DNA of 64,000 bases from GCA-016699835 sp964543905 (lineage in GTDB: Bacteria > Planctomycetota > Phycisphaerae > Phycisphaerales > UBA1924), in the NCBI GenBank assembly GCA_964543905.1, contig CAZIZO010000015.1:12892-76891 (forward strand), read 5' to 3'. Below are positions 53,535 through 63,116 of the stretch, one piece after another; the first letter of the stretch is position 1; the number at the start of each line of letters is the position of its first letter. A program made the position numbers and the translations under genes. The notes below the pieces were generated by a model. That model saw nothing but the letters and a program-made list of their open reading frames with translations. It was not told the origin of the DNA and did no database searches.

Positions 53535-55511
53535 TCAGGCGTGGGCCATCGCCGCCTTGCCTTCCTTCTTCCCCGGAGCGTCGCTCTCCTTCTTGCCATA
53601 CGTTCTCGCCGTCGGCAAGATCAGGCTCGCGTCGATCGCCTCGAACGACAAGGTTGTCTTTCCCTTCTCGTATCGGGCCACGCTCGTCTTCATGAAGTTC
53701 GCATCGTCGCGGCTCGGATAATCCGTTCGATAGTGCGCCCCGCGGCTCTCCTTTCGCTCCAGGGCCCCCAGCGCAATCGCCTCCGCCAGCGCCAGCATGT
53801 CACCCACGGCCCTCGCATAGCCGAACGCCTGATTGCTCCACGCCGCCGCGTCACTCAACACCGCACGCGAGTAGCGTTCCTTCAACTCGTCGAGTTTCTT
53901 GAAGCACTGGTGCAGGCGAGGTTCGCTGCGGACGACGGTGCAAGCAGCCGTCATCTCATCGCCCAGTTCCTTCCCGATCATGTACGGGTTGGTCGCCACG
54001 TCACCCGAACCCCGACCCACCGTGTCGAGCAGCCGCCTGGCCTTGGCCTCCTCCTGTTGCAGGACTCGATCGAACGCCATGGCGGGCAGATCGCCCGCGG
54101 GGGATTTGCTCGGAGCCTCGTTCTTGACGTAGTTGAACACCGACACGCCGCAGAACAAGCCATCGAAGATGCACGAGAGCAGCGCGTTGGCGCCGAGGCG
54201 GTTGGCGCCGTGGTACGCGAAGTTGACCTCGCCGAAGGCGTACAAACCGGGAATGTTCGTCTGCGCGTTGTTGATCGCGCCGAGTTGCATCCCTTGCCCG
54301 ACCTTCGCGTCGATCGGCGCGGGCGAGCCGCTCTTGTGCTTCGTGAGCGCCTGCGTCGGGTTGTACGAACCCTTCGTGTACTGTGTCCACAGCCCGCCCA
54401 TGCTGTAGTGCACCGCGGGGAAGATCTTCATGGGCGTGCGCTTCGGATCGTCGCCCACGAACTTCTCATAGATCTCGAGGATGCCCCCCAGTTTCTTCTG
54501 GAGGTATTCCGGGTCCCGGTGGGTGAGGTCGAGGTAGACCTGGTTCTCCCCTCCGACGCCCATGCCCTGATTCACGCAGACGTCGAAGATTTCGCGGGTT
54601 GCGATGTCTCGGGGGACGATGTTGCCATAGGCGGGGTATTTCTCTTCCAGGAAGTACCACCGCTCGCTCTCGGGGATCTGCTTGGGATCCCTCGCATCCC
54701 CTCGCGTCCGCGGCACCCAGACCCGGCCGCCTTCGCCCCGCGCCGATTCGCTCATGAGCCGCAACTTGTCCGCTCCGGGAATCGCCGTCGGGTGCACCTG
54801 GATCATCTCCGGATTGCCGTACCACGCGCCGGCCTGATAGCAGCGTGCCGCCGCCGCCCCCGTGCAGATGATCGAGTTCGTGCTCTTGCCAAACACCAGC
54901 CCGCATCCGCCGGTCGCCATCACGACCGCGTCCGCCCGGAAGGCCCGCATCTGCATCGTCCGCATGTCCTGCGCCACGATCCCCACGCAGCGGGTGCCCT
55001 GGGGCGTGTCGTCGATCACCGGCCAGAGCAACTCCCAGAACTCATACTTCGTGACCTTGCCCTCGCTCTCGTACCGCCGAACCTGCTCGTCGAGCGCGTA
55101 GATCAGTTGCTGTCCCGTCGTCGCGCCGGCAAAGTGCGTTCGCTTGAACAGGCTCCCGCCGAAGAGGCGAAGGTCGCGATTTCCCTCCGCCGTGCGGTTG
55201 AACGGCACGCCCATGCGGTCGAGCAGATCAATGATGCGTGGAGCCCAGTTGGCCATCTCCAGCACCGGATGCTGGTCGGCGAGGAAGTCCCCGCCGTAGA
55301 TCGTCTCGTCGAAGTGCTCGTACTCGCTGTAGCCCTGTTGGCGGGCGACCTCGTTGCACGCGTTGATGCCGCCCTGAGCGCACACGCTGTGCGAACGCTT
55401 GACGGGCACGAGCGAAAAGAGATCGACGGGCAGCCCGGCCTCCGCGATGCGGATGGTGGCGGCCAGGCCCGCGAGGCCCCCGCCGACGACGATGACGCGT
55501 TGTGGACTCAT
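53535..55511 (-). CDS. sdhA: Succinate dehydrogenase / fumarate reductase flavoprotein subunit
   Basis: A 658-residue flavoprotein. The FAD Rossmann motif 'VVGGGLAGLAATIRIAEAG' and the covalent-FAD histidine in 'RSHSVCAQGGINAC' are present, as is the substrate-binding 'VHYSMGGLW'. It oxidises succinate to fumarate. Order sdhC-sdhA-sdhB on the minus strand, 41 bases after sdhC. Confidence 0.96.
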   Translation of the reverse strand: MSPQRVIVVGGGLAGLAATIRIAEAGLPVDLFSLVPVKRSHSVCAQGGINACNEVARQQGYSEYEHFDETIYGGDFLADQHPVLEMANWAPRIIDLLDRMGVPFNRTAEGNRDLRLFGGSLFKRTHFAGATTGQQLIYALDEQVRRYESEGKVTKYEFWELLWPVIDDTPQGTRCVGIVAQDMRTMQMRAFRADAVVMATGGCGLVFGKSTNSIICTGAAAARCYQAGAWYGNPEMIQVHPTAIPGADKLRLMSESARGEGGRVWVPRTRGDARDPKQIPESERWYFLEEKYPAYGNIVPRDIATREIFDVCVNQGMGVGGENQVYLDLTHRDPEYLQKKLGGILEIYEKFVGDDPKRTPMKIFPAVHYSMGGLWTQYTKGSYNPTQALTKHKSGSPAPIDAKVGQGMQLGAINNAQTNIPGLYAFGEVNFAYHGANRLGANALLSCIFDGLFCGVSVFNYVKNEAPSKSPAGDLPAMAFDRVLQQEEAKARRLLDTVGRGSGDVATNPYMIGKELGDEMTAACTVVRSEPRLHQCFKKLDELKERYSRAVLSDAAAWSNQAFGYARAVGDMLALAEAIALGALERKESRGAHYRTDYPSRDDANFMKTSVARYEKGKTTLSFEAIDASLILPTARTYGKKESDAPGKKEGKAAMAHA

Positions 55512-55552
55512 GGTTCGTGCTTCCGATCGGCACGCAGGCCGGAAGGTACAGT

Positions 55553-56371
55553 TCAGTTCGTCGCCCGTTCACGGTTCGATTCGCTTCCCACCACCTCGGT
55601 CAGGCGCGGGCGGGAGGCGTCTTCAACCCTCTTCGCCTCGGACGGGCTCAGCGTGGCGAAGCCGATCACCGCGGACCAGGCCATCAGCATCAGCGCCGCG
55701 CCGAGCCCGCCGCAGAGATAGCCCCATCGCTTCTGCGCGGTTTGCGACACCGTGAGGCCCCAGGTGATCGCCGCCGTCCACAGCCCGTTGGCGAAGTGGA
55801 AGACCAGGAGCGAGACCCCGATGAAGTAGAACGCGCTGACGAGCAGGCCCAGCCCCGTCCAGCCCTCCCCGCCGCGCAGCGCGAGGGCCAGGGTGCTCGC
55901 CGAAGATTCATAACTCCAGAGCGTGCCCCCGGGCACGAGCCACGTCCAACCCCAGCGCAGCGTGGCGACGTGGTAGAAGATGAACAGCACGCCGAGGTAT
56001 CCGCTCAGCCGCTGGAGGGCGTACCGCTTGTTCCCGCCGTACCCGTATCGCGCCGTGTTGTTGCTGCCCGTCCTGGCGTAGTAGACCCCCAGGATCGCAT
56101 GGAAGGCGATCGAGAGCCAGAGCGTGACCTCGATCAGGAAGAGGTGGGGGACCTGCTCGTTGATCCAGGTGACTTCCTTGTGGAAGTACGCCGCGCCCCC
56201 GTGCCCGCCCCCCGCGGCGTGCCCGCGCTCGGCGAACGAGCCCCACACGATCGACGAGTTGGTCAGCAGGTGCGCGATCAGGAAGACGCCGATGGGCACG
56301 AGGCCCGAGAGCGAGTGCAGGCGTCGAAGGAGGTGGTGGTTCTTGTGCAGGAACGAGGGCGTGGTGGGCAC
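55553..56371 (-). CDS. sdhC: Succinate dehydrogenase cytochrome b558-type subunit
   Basis: A 272-residue membrane subunit with five or six helices and conserved His for two b hemes, typical of the single-subunit (type B, Bacillus-like) SdhC: 'HKNHHLLRRLHSLSG', 'VTLWLSIAFHAILGVYY' and 'LLVFHFANGLWTAAITWG'. Such enzymes need only one membrane subunit, and no sdhD is present here. ATG 56371. Confidence 0.92.
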   Translation of the reverse strand: MPTTPSFLHKNHHLLRRLHSLSGLVPIGVFLIAHLLTNSSIVWGSFAERGHAAGGGHGGAAYFHKEVTWINEQVPHLFLIEVTLWLSIAFHAILGVYYARTGSNNTARYGYGGNKRYALQRLSGYLGVLFIFYHVATLRWGWTWLVPGGTLWSYESSASTLALALRGGEGWTGLGLLVSAFYFIGVSLLVFHFANGLWTAAITWGLTVSQTAQKRWGYLCGGLGAALMLMAWSAVIGFATLSPSEAKRVEDASRPRLTEVVGSESNRERATN

Positions 56372-56491
56372 AGCGGCTCCCTTGCGAGGCGTCGGCGCGA
56401 TCGAGCGAGGAGGAAGGCCGAACGTCGCCCATCATACGCGCGCGAGACCCCGATTGGAATCTTCGCCCCCGCCCGGGCGCGTGCCCGATCT

Positions 56492-57217
56492 TTAGGTCGA
56501 GGCCGGCGCCCCGGGCGTGGCGCGATCCGCCAGCCCCACCAGCCCCGCCGCGATGGCGATGCGCGCCAGTTCCACCCGGTTCCCCACGCCCAACTTGTTG
56601 CCCAGCGACACCCGGTGCCACTCGACCGTCTTCACGCTGCGGTGGAGGTGCTTGGCGATGTCCGCGGTGCTCAGCCCCGCGCCGATGAGTTTGAGGATTT
56701 CCAGTTCCCGCGTCGTCAGGTCGGCCAGTTTCCCCGGGTCGTCCACGCGGGCCCGCACGGCGACCATGCCCCCCGTGGGCGGCGTCTGGGCGAGGCCCTG
56801 CCTCCCCGCCGTGCCCGGCGCGATGTTCGCCGGGGAAAAGACCATCAGCACCGAGCGACGCCCGCGCAGGTCCGAGCCTAGGGGGCGCACGATCGTGCGC
56901 ACGAAGCGCCCGCGGATCATCCCGTCGATCGCCATGGGGCGGGCCGTCGCCGCCGATTCGCGCAGGTGGTCCAGCCGCTCCTTCGCGAGTTCCTCGGGCC
57001 AGACCTCCCGCAGCGAGGTCGTTCCGGGCGTGATCTTCGCACCCGCCAGGTCCTCGGCCCACGCGTTCGCGAAGCGCACCAGGCCTTCCGCGTCCACGAT
57101 CATCACGCCCACGTGCGCGTCCTCGATCAGCGCCGCCCAGATCGGCGAGGCGACCTCGGGGACCTGGAACTCCGTGGGGAATGCCTCCGAAATGAGGGAC
57201 GCGGTGCGATTGCTCAC
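56492..57217 (-). CDS. PAS-domain LuxR-type transcription regulator
   Basis: A 241-residue protein: an N-terminal PAS-like sensor (about 25-140, 'VGVMIVDAEGLVRFANAWAE') and a C-terminal LuxR HTH ('LTTRELEILKLIGAGLSTAD', 'LHRSVKTVEWHRVSLGNKLG'). The start is taken as GTG 57217 because GGAGG lies nine bases upstream; the open frame to 57382 lacks such a site. No DNA-binding target is known. It lies between sdhC and rpsT. Confidence 0.85.
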   Translation of the reverse strand: MSNRTASLISEAFPTEFQVPEVASPIWAALIEDAHVGVMIVDAEGLVRFANAWAEDLAGAKITPGTTSLREVWPEELAKERLDHLRESAATARPMAIDGMIRGRFVRTIVRPLGSDLRGRRSVLMVFSPANIAPGTAGRQGLAQTPPTGGMVAVRARVDDPGKLADLTTRELEILKLIGAGLSTADIAKHLHRSVKTVEWHRVSLGNKLGVGNRVELARIAIAAGLVGLADRATPGAPAST

Positions 57218-57403
57218 GGCACAAACCTCCCGGGCGAGCGTCCACGATCGGGCGGGCCGCGAACCCGTCTTCGGTTCGCCCCGCGCCGCCCACACCTCAA
57301 CCTTGATCGTCGCGTCCTCGCCGAACGTGGCGCTGTCGATCGGCCCACGATGGGCCCCGAAACCGATCCCCAAGCGTATCATCGCGCCGCCCGCGTGGAC
57401 GGG

Positions 57404-57436
57404 AAAAAAACAGGCCGGCCTCCCGGGGCCGACCTG
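57404..57436 (-). terminator. Intrinsic terminator after rpsT
   Basis: On the minus strand a 10-bp stem (caggtcggcc / ggccggcctg, one G-U pair) with a 6-base loop is followed by T7. It lies 48 bases after the rpsT stop and before the LuxR gene start at 57217. Confidence 0.85.
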
Positions 57437-57484
57437 ACGCGGATTCGTGGCCGATGGCGTACGGGCCGGACCGGCCCCCCCGGC

Positions 57485-57757
57485 TTACGTGCCGGTCTTC
57501 TTGGCCTTGAGGGCGGCGACCATGCGGCTCTTGCGACGCGCGGCCTGGTTCTTGTGGATCACGCCCTTGCTCGCCGTCCGGTCGATCACCTTCGCGGCCT
57601 TCTTGAGCGAGTCGGCGGCCTGTTCCGGCGTTCCGTGCAGCATCTTCTCGCGGAAATCCTTGAGGGCCTCGCGCATGGTCCGCAGGCGCCAGCGGTTGTT
57701 GGCGCGGGCTTCGAGATTCTGACGAACACGCTTGCGGGCCGAGAGGGAGTGAGCCAT
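57485..57757 (-). CDS. rpsT: 30S ribosomal protein S20
   Basis: bS20 binds the 5' domain of 16S rRNA. The 90-residue protein starts 'MAHSLSARKRVRQNLEARAN' and includes 'GVIHKNQAARRKSRMVAALK', both family signatures. The start is ATG 57757; the frame runs to 57817 but is rejected. Length is normal. Confidence 0.95.
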   Translation of the reverse strand: MAHSLSARKRVRQNLEARANNRWRLRTMREALKDFREKMLHGTPEQAADSLKKAAKVIDRTASKGVIHKNQAARRKSRMVAALKAKKTGT

Positions 57758-57932
57758 GGGAGAGGAAATCCTGTTCGAGACGACGACCGGATCGACGATG
57801 GGCCCGAACCGGGACAAGCCGGCCGGGCCTCAATCCTTGGCCGGAAACGACGGAAATCAAGTCCCGACCTCCGGGGACTTGCCGGGGGGCAGGATGCCCC
57901 GTAGGCTTCTCCCTCCGCGGGAAGCCGCGCGG

Positions 57933-58006
57933 GCGGGCGTAGCTCAATTGGATAGAGCATCTGACTACGGATCAGAAGGTTAGGGGTTCGAGTCCCTTCG
58001 CCCGCG
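57933..58006 (+). tRNA. tRNA-Arg (ACG)
   Basis: A full cloverleaf: acceptor GCGGGCG / CGCCCGC (57933-57939 with 57999-58005), D arm GCTC...GAGC, anticodon stem TCTGA / TCAGA around loop CTACGGA giving anticodon ACG, T arm AGGGG-TTCGAGT-CCCTT and discriminator G. 74 bases; CCA is not encoded. Confidence 0.97.
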
Positions 58007-58088
58007 TTTCTCCATCCCTCCCGGCCTCGCTCCGGGCCTCCCAAGCCCCATCGCGCATGCCCCGCGTCGGTTCCCGTCCCCCCGGGCT

Positions 58089-58490
58089 TTACGGGATGAC
58101 CGGCTCGCGGAACCACCGCCCGCCGGGGGCGACGAAGCCGCCCATCGCGTTCTGCACCTGCGTGTCCATGTAGGGCACTTCGACGAAGGCGACGGCGGAA
58201 CTGAGCAGCCCCGCGAAGTCGAAGTAGAACTGCGTCGTGCTCACGACCGTGACGCTCTGCGGGTACACCCGCGTCCCGGTGGTGCAGTCGATGACGGCCC
58301 AGTGGGGGGTGCGGATCACGCACGGCTGGAGGAGCGTGACGGTGAGCCGGCTCTTGCCCGCGACGACGCCGAGCGCGACGGTGTAGTCCGTGACGGGCCG
58401 CGGGTCGGGGAGGCCGTTGGCGAAGGGGGCGGGGGGCGTCGCCTTGCGGCGGGCGGCGGGGGAGGGACGGAGCGTCGGCGTGGTCGTCAT
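58089..58490 (-). CDS. Hypothetical protein
   Basis: A 133-residue protein with no signal peptide or membrane segment. Residues 35-133 look beta-rich ('VAGKSRLTVTLLQPCVIRTP', 'STTQFYFDFAGLL'). It follows the truncated gene at 58687-59336 on the same strand and may have formed one unit with it. Family not recognised. Confidence 0.6.
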   Translation of the reverse strand: MTTTPTLRPSPAARRKATPPAPFANGLPDPRPVTDYTVALGVVAGKSRLTVTLLQPCVIRTPHWAVIDCTTGTRVYPQSVTVVSTTQFYFDFAGLLSSAVAFVEVPYMDTQVQNAMGGFVAPGGRWFREPVIP

Positions 58491-58686
58491 GCGTGCGGCC
58501 TTGTTGAACGAGGTGGAAGCGCGAAGGAGGCGATGCGCGCGAAGGGGACGACGCCGCGGGTGGTGAAACGAGAATGGCGGGGCGTGCTCGGGGCCCGCGG
58601 CGTGGCCCGCGCGCCCTGGACTCCGGCGTGGTGCCGGTCCATGTCCATCGCGGCCTTCGCCCCCTTCGCGTCGAGGCGGGTCGAAC

Positions 58687-59336
58687 TCACGCCGCGATGC
58701 GGATGCTGACCGGCGGGCTCCACGGCCCCAACTCGCCCTTGCCGTTGGTCCAGCGGGCGAAGTAGGTGACGGTCTTGCCGCTGTCGGCGGGGTCGAAGGT
58801 GTGCTGGAACTTGGGCTTGGTGAGGAAGGCGTTGAACGAGAGCCCCACGGGCGTGGTCACGGGCGTGGTGGCGACGACGCTGAAGCGGAGCATGCCGGCG
58901 GAGCCCTGGGGCCGCGCGCGGCGGTCGGGGGTGGCCTGGTCGGCGGCGTGGAGCGTGAGCGTGCCGAGGTTGAAGGTGTCCACGGTGAGGAGCGGGTAGG
59001 TCGAGGGCGGGGGGACGGGCGTGGGCGTGGTGTCGCGGACGCGGATGCCCAGGGCGAGTTTGTTCGCGTCGCTGATGGCGCGGTTGGCGCGGATCGTCGC
59101 GCCGTAGCCGCGGACGACGGACATGACGTTGGCCTTCTGCGTGTTCTTGGTGGCGATGGTGCCGGTCGTGCGTGTGGACGGGTTGACGGCGGCCAAGTAC
59201 GCGGCGTGCCACGAGGTATACGCCGCCGCGATCGCGGTCGCATCGGCGGCGGCCAATCCATACGTGGTCGGCGCGGCCGTGATGAGCGTCGAGAAGTTGA
59301 GGACGAAGGTATCGAGCTGGGAGTCGTTCTTGCTCA
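58687..59336 (-). pseudogene. Widespread hypothetical family, start codon removed by IS insertion
   Basis: The frame from 59336 to 58687 reads 'LSKNDSQLDTFVLNFSTLI', then 'AAPTTYGLAAADATAIAAAY' and onward to 'SIRIAA', about 216 codons. I recall this as a common hypothetical family of Bacteroidetes/Planctomycetes starting near 'M..SKND'. Here the base before TGAGCAAG is the end of the insertion sequence (59337), so the original ATG appears to be cut: only TG remains. A TTG at 59256 could start a shortened form. Confidence 0.65.
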
Positions 59337-60315
59337 GTCCAGAAGCCCCTGATCGACCGCGGGTTGGCTACACCTTGATGGCGTAGGCGGCGACCTTGAG
59401 GGCGGCCTCGGCGAGGAGGGTGTTCTCCTTGCGGCTTCGCAGCGTGCTCCCGCTCACGCGCTTCTCCGCGATGTTCACGCTCTCGCACATCCAGCGTTGC
59501 CCGTCTTCGCTCGGCCTCATCGCCGCGAACGCCGCGCGATGGAACCCGCCCACGTGCCCGCCTTTGTTCTTGACCGTCACGGGCGCAAAGCTCGCTACCT
59601 TCCACTCCTTCCAGTTCGTTCGGTGCCACGCTTCTGAGTCGAACGCGCCGTCCCCCAGAGCATCGTCGGTCGGCACGTCGCCCGCATCTTTTCCCGCAAC
59701 GCCCACGCCTGCCGCATTTCGTGCGACGGACCCCAATCCACCACCAGCGACACCGGCGTCACCGCCGCGCACAGCACCCCGAGCAGCACCTTCACGAACT
59801 TCGTGCGCTGGCGTCCAGCCCTGGAAACAAAGTGCGCCGACGCGCTGGTCACTTCCAGCCCCGTGCCGTCGAGCGCCGCTTGCTGCGGCAAGAACTTCGC
59901 TCCCGCGCGTCCGATCGTCGCGAGCACGCCGTCGATGATCGCGAGCACGCCGGGACGATCCGCGAACGCCTGCAGCGTCGTGAAGCGCGGCACGCCGCGC
60001 AGCCCGATCGCCTCGCGCACGCGCGGCATGAGCGTGAGCAACTCTTCCACCTTGCGGTACGTGCAGCCGAGATGGGCCTTGATGATCAGGCACGCGAAGA
60101 GCTGTGGCGGCGTGAACTTCTTGGGCGCGAACTTGGGCGCGAAGTCGGCCAGGTGCCGCCGCCCCAGCTTCGCCGCCAGCCGCGCGATCATCACGATCTC
60201 CGCGTCGCCCGCCCGCTCGACCCGCTGCCCGAACAGCCCACGCTCGCCCTTCGATCGCTTGCCCATGCCCAACTGTTCGCACCCTCACGCCACCCGGTTG
60301 CGCCTGGTTCTGGAC
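59337..60315 (-). mobile_element. Insertion sequence (about 980 bp) with frameshifted DDE transposase
   Basis: The element is bounded by perfect 8-bp terminal inverted repeats, GTCCAGAA (59337-59344) and TTCTGGAC (60308-60315). It encodes one transposase on the minus strand and lies between two gene fragments. No target-site duplication was found in the flanks, so it may be old, or a deletion may have followed insertion. Confidence 0.75.
59368..60272 (-). pseudogene. DDE transposase, frameshifted
   Basis: The first part (60272 to about 59690) has 'AKLGRRHLADFAPKFAPKKF', 'TYRKVEELLTLMPRVREA' and the first catalytic Asp in 'ALDGTGLEV'. The second part, in the -1 frame (about 59690-59368), has 'LGDGAFDSEAWH' (second Asp) and 'SGSTLRSRKENTLLAEAALK' (third acidic region, Glu before). 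The shift is near GAAAAG (59689-59694 on the plus strand as ttttcc). It could be a real -1 frameshift as some IS use, or a mutation. Family placement beyond a DDE transposase of IS4/IS5-like type is uncertain. Confidence 0.75.
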
Positions 60316-60855
60316 AAAGCATCTTCGAGTACGACGTGGCGTCCAACACCGCCATGATGCTAGAGCCGGAGGCATGGCTGACTTCGAGCGAGCCGTGTAC
60401 GGGGCCGGGAGGCACGCCGAATATGCAGCTCGCATGGAAGGGCTCCCCCACGGAGATTGCCGTAGACGGGCACGATGACATTCTCTATGTCCGTATGCCA
60501 GTGCCGAACATGCCAAGTAAAAAAAGTGAATGTCGGCGTCTCCGGCCGCCGCTATCTTTCCTATGGGGTCGTCGGAGACCGAGTCGCGATCGCGTGGTGT
60601 ACCAAGCCTGTCAGCCGCGGCGGCCTTCTCTCCGGAGGCATCGACCGTTGGGGAGGGGATCTCTACGTCGAGTTCCGTTCCCTCAAGAACATTGAAAAGC
60701 GCGGCCGGAGCTTCAAACTCGAATCCGCCGAACCGGAGTTCTATCCGCCCTCATTGCATTTCACCTGGGACGGTTCGGCCGTCGTGGTGGTGGACGATCG
60801 GCATGCTGGTTTCTGGTATGTACCCTGCCCGAAACCTTCGGAGCTTGAGAAATGA
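60316..60855 (+). pseudogene. 5'-truncated, frameshifted gene fragment
   Basis: Frame 3 codes from the IS edge ('SIFEYDVASNTAMMLEPEAW', 'EIAVDGHDDILYVRMP') to the A7 run at 60519-60525; the sense then continues in the next frame ('KKVNVGVSGRRYLSYGVVGD' to 'PKPSELEK'). Together they give about 180 residues of a beta-strand-rich, propeller-like protein with no known name. Its 5' part is missing, cut by the IS. The stop TGA overlaps the ATG of the next gene (ATGA), so they were one operon. Confidence 0.6.
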
Positions 60856-62651
60856 GTTTCTATATGATCTTACTTCCGTTCCTCCATGTCCTCCTCCGCG
60901 GTTTGACCGTCTGTGCGGCGGTGGCGTGCGCGCCGCTCGCTTGGGCGCAGCCATCGTTCAGGCTCCCGACCCAGGCTGTGTACGCCGATGTCTTCCGGAT
61001 CGAAAACTTCGGGAGTGGGGGAGTCTTTCCGCCACCACCTCCGGTCGGAAACTACGCGAGCTTCTTTGTGGACACGGCGGGAATGATCGAAGTCCGCGCC
61101 ACCGGCGACGCTTACCCGGTCCTCAACGTGCAGTCTCCCTCCGGCGTCATCTACAACGCGAGCACGGTCGAGGGGCTGGGCGGGCAGCACTGCCCCTTCG
61201 AGCGCACCGAAGCGGAGATGGGGCTCGCGGATGGCACGATGCTCATCGGCAAGACCGAGTGCTACAAGATCGATGCGCAAGAGGTTGGCGAGTGGCGATT
61301 CTGGGGCACGGAGTCTCTGGGCAACCTTATCGCCGTTCACATCAACCTCACGTCGCCGATCCGCACGGCCTGCTTCGTGACGGAGGATATCGTGCGTGAT
61401 TCCGCCGTGATCACCGTCGCGGTCTTCAACGGCCAAGCGCCCGTGCTCGGCGCGAACGTGTCCCTTGAGATGTAGACCGAGGACGGAACGCTCCGGCTGC
61501 TTGGATATCCGGGGGATTCTGGCGTTGCCGCCGATTTCCAAGCCGACGATGGTTTGTACACCGCGCAAGTCGCATTGCCGGATACGTATTCCCCGCGCCT
61601 CTGGTACGTCCGAGCGGATATCTCGGGGTTTGAAGGCGTGGACTTCCTCAGGACGGACGGCTGCATCGTGCAACAAAGCCAGACGCCTGTGCGGTCCGAC
61701 TGGACCATCGCGAGCGCCGACGCCTGCTCCCACACACGCGACGCCGCGGGCCGAAAGACGCTCACCTTTACAGCCCACTTTGAGAGAACCCACCCGGCCC
61801 ATCTCGGCGGGCAATATGGCGCGTTCATCTCACTCGCGCAGGGAGGAACCGCGCTCGGGTCCGTCCGGACTTCAACGTTCACGCTCCCAGCCACCTCCAC
61901 GGCACCGTACTCCTTGAGCCAAACCATCCCGCCCGGAGGGCTTCTTCCCGGGCAGGACAGCGGACTTTCGATCAGTCGCATCGATCTCTACGCCACCACG
62001 ACGACGAGTCTCGAGTTCGTGAATGCCATCGAGGACATCGGCGTGAGATGCGTTCCACCCGCCATCGAGCCCCCCGGCACGGTTGAAGTCCTTAACACCT
62101 TCACGGCCATCCAACTCGATCCAGACGCGAACGGGGGCTACCAAATCCTGCGATTGAACTTTACGGCGATTGGATTCTCGCCGATCGGGACCGACCTCGC
62201 GGAGGCGTGGCTCGTCGACCGCTGCGGCACGATTCTGGGCCGGTCCTCGGCGCCCGTGACCCTGGCGGACGGAGTTCCCACGCCCTTCTCGCTGGACTTC
62301 CCCGGCGCGCCGATCGGGCGCAACGGCGTCGGCGGGCCGTACGAGGTGCAGAAGTTCGTGTTCAGCGGCCCCACAGCCCGAATCGACCGAACCCTCTTCG
62401 GCACCACAGAAGCCTTCGCGGCGAACACGTTCACCGAGTTCCAGTTCTATGTGGACCAGAACTTCAACGGCTGTCCCGATCCTTCCGACATCGAGACGGG
62501 TCGATCGCTCGATGAGAACAACGACGGTCGCCCGGATGATGCGCCGTGCCCATCCGACGTGGACGACGGAACGTTCACCGGCACGCGAGATGGCGGCGTC
62601 ACGATCGACGACATCCTGTACTTCCTCGCCCGCTTTGAAGTCGGATGCTGA
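60852..62651 (+). CDS. Secreted protein with in-frame TAG and single C-terminal module
   Basis: A 600-codon frame with a signal peptide ('LTVCAAVACAPLAWAQ'), split by one TAG at 61473-61475. Before the stop it ends 'GANVSLEM', after it resumes 'TEDGTLRLLG' with no frame change. A domain resembling 'ADDGLYTAQVALP' segments of choice-of-anchor proteins follows, and the end is one copy of the 34-residue module after 'APCPS', closing 'FEVGC'. Whether it is a nonsense mutation, a sequencing error or a read-through site cannot be decided here. The start overlaps the preceding gene's stop. Confidence 0.75.
62553..62651 (+). repeat. 34-residue C-terminal module, single copy E
   Basis: One repeat, preceded by 'PCPS' and reading 'FTGTRDGGVTIDDILYFL', ending 'FEVGC'. 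It is the only single copy among five; the Cys on each side is kept. It shows that one repeat is enough for the role. Confidence 0.88.
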
Positions 62652-63116
62652 AGCGGTGGCCGAGGTCGAACGCCGCCACGGGCCGGGCACACCGCTCCCC
62701 TCGCTCTTCATATCGCCGTCGGCCCGCCCGCCGAACTCCGCAGAGGTGGATTCGCCGTGCCGGGAGCACCCGGCGCCGCGCCCGGACCACCTTGCTCGCT
62801 CCCGGGTCATCCGGGCGCCGCGCCAAGACCACCCGGCGTGCTTCCGGGTCATCCCGGAGCGGAGCCGCGCCCCCCCCGGCAAGGAACAAAGACGCGCCGG
62901 AGAGGATCTGGAACCCCCCGGGAAAGAGCAGGGACCCTCCGGGATGGAGAACGGAGACGCGAGGCCCGATCCGGCCCGTCCCCGATCCGCGCCGGGAGAC
63001 GCCGGACGCCATCAGGGAGACGCGAGACGCGGGCAGGGACATACCGGACGTGGTTCGGCCACCCCGAACGCCCCGAGCCACGCCACCCGCAACGCCATCC
63101 GCCTTCCGGGGCGAGC
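62652..63116. other. Intergenic region with degenerate GC repeats
   Basis: 465 bases between convergent genes. Two or three degenerate repeats of about 45 bases with 'gggtcatcc' near 62795-62875 and several copies of 'gagacgc' near 62965-63040 are visible. No typical gene is called; the long open frames reflect GC composition. Confidence 0.5.

Noticed and set aside
58487..59629. A 380-codon minus-strand frame across the hypothetical gene and transposase
   Set aside because: It overlaps the 58687-59336 coding frame in another phase and is low-complexity Arg/His/Pro.
59320..60335. A target-site duplication around the insertion sequence
   Set aside because: The flanks (left ...gctca, right aaagc...) share no direct repeat of two or more convincing bases at the inferred ends.
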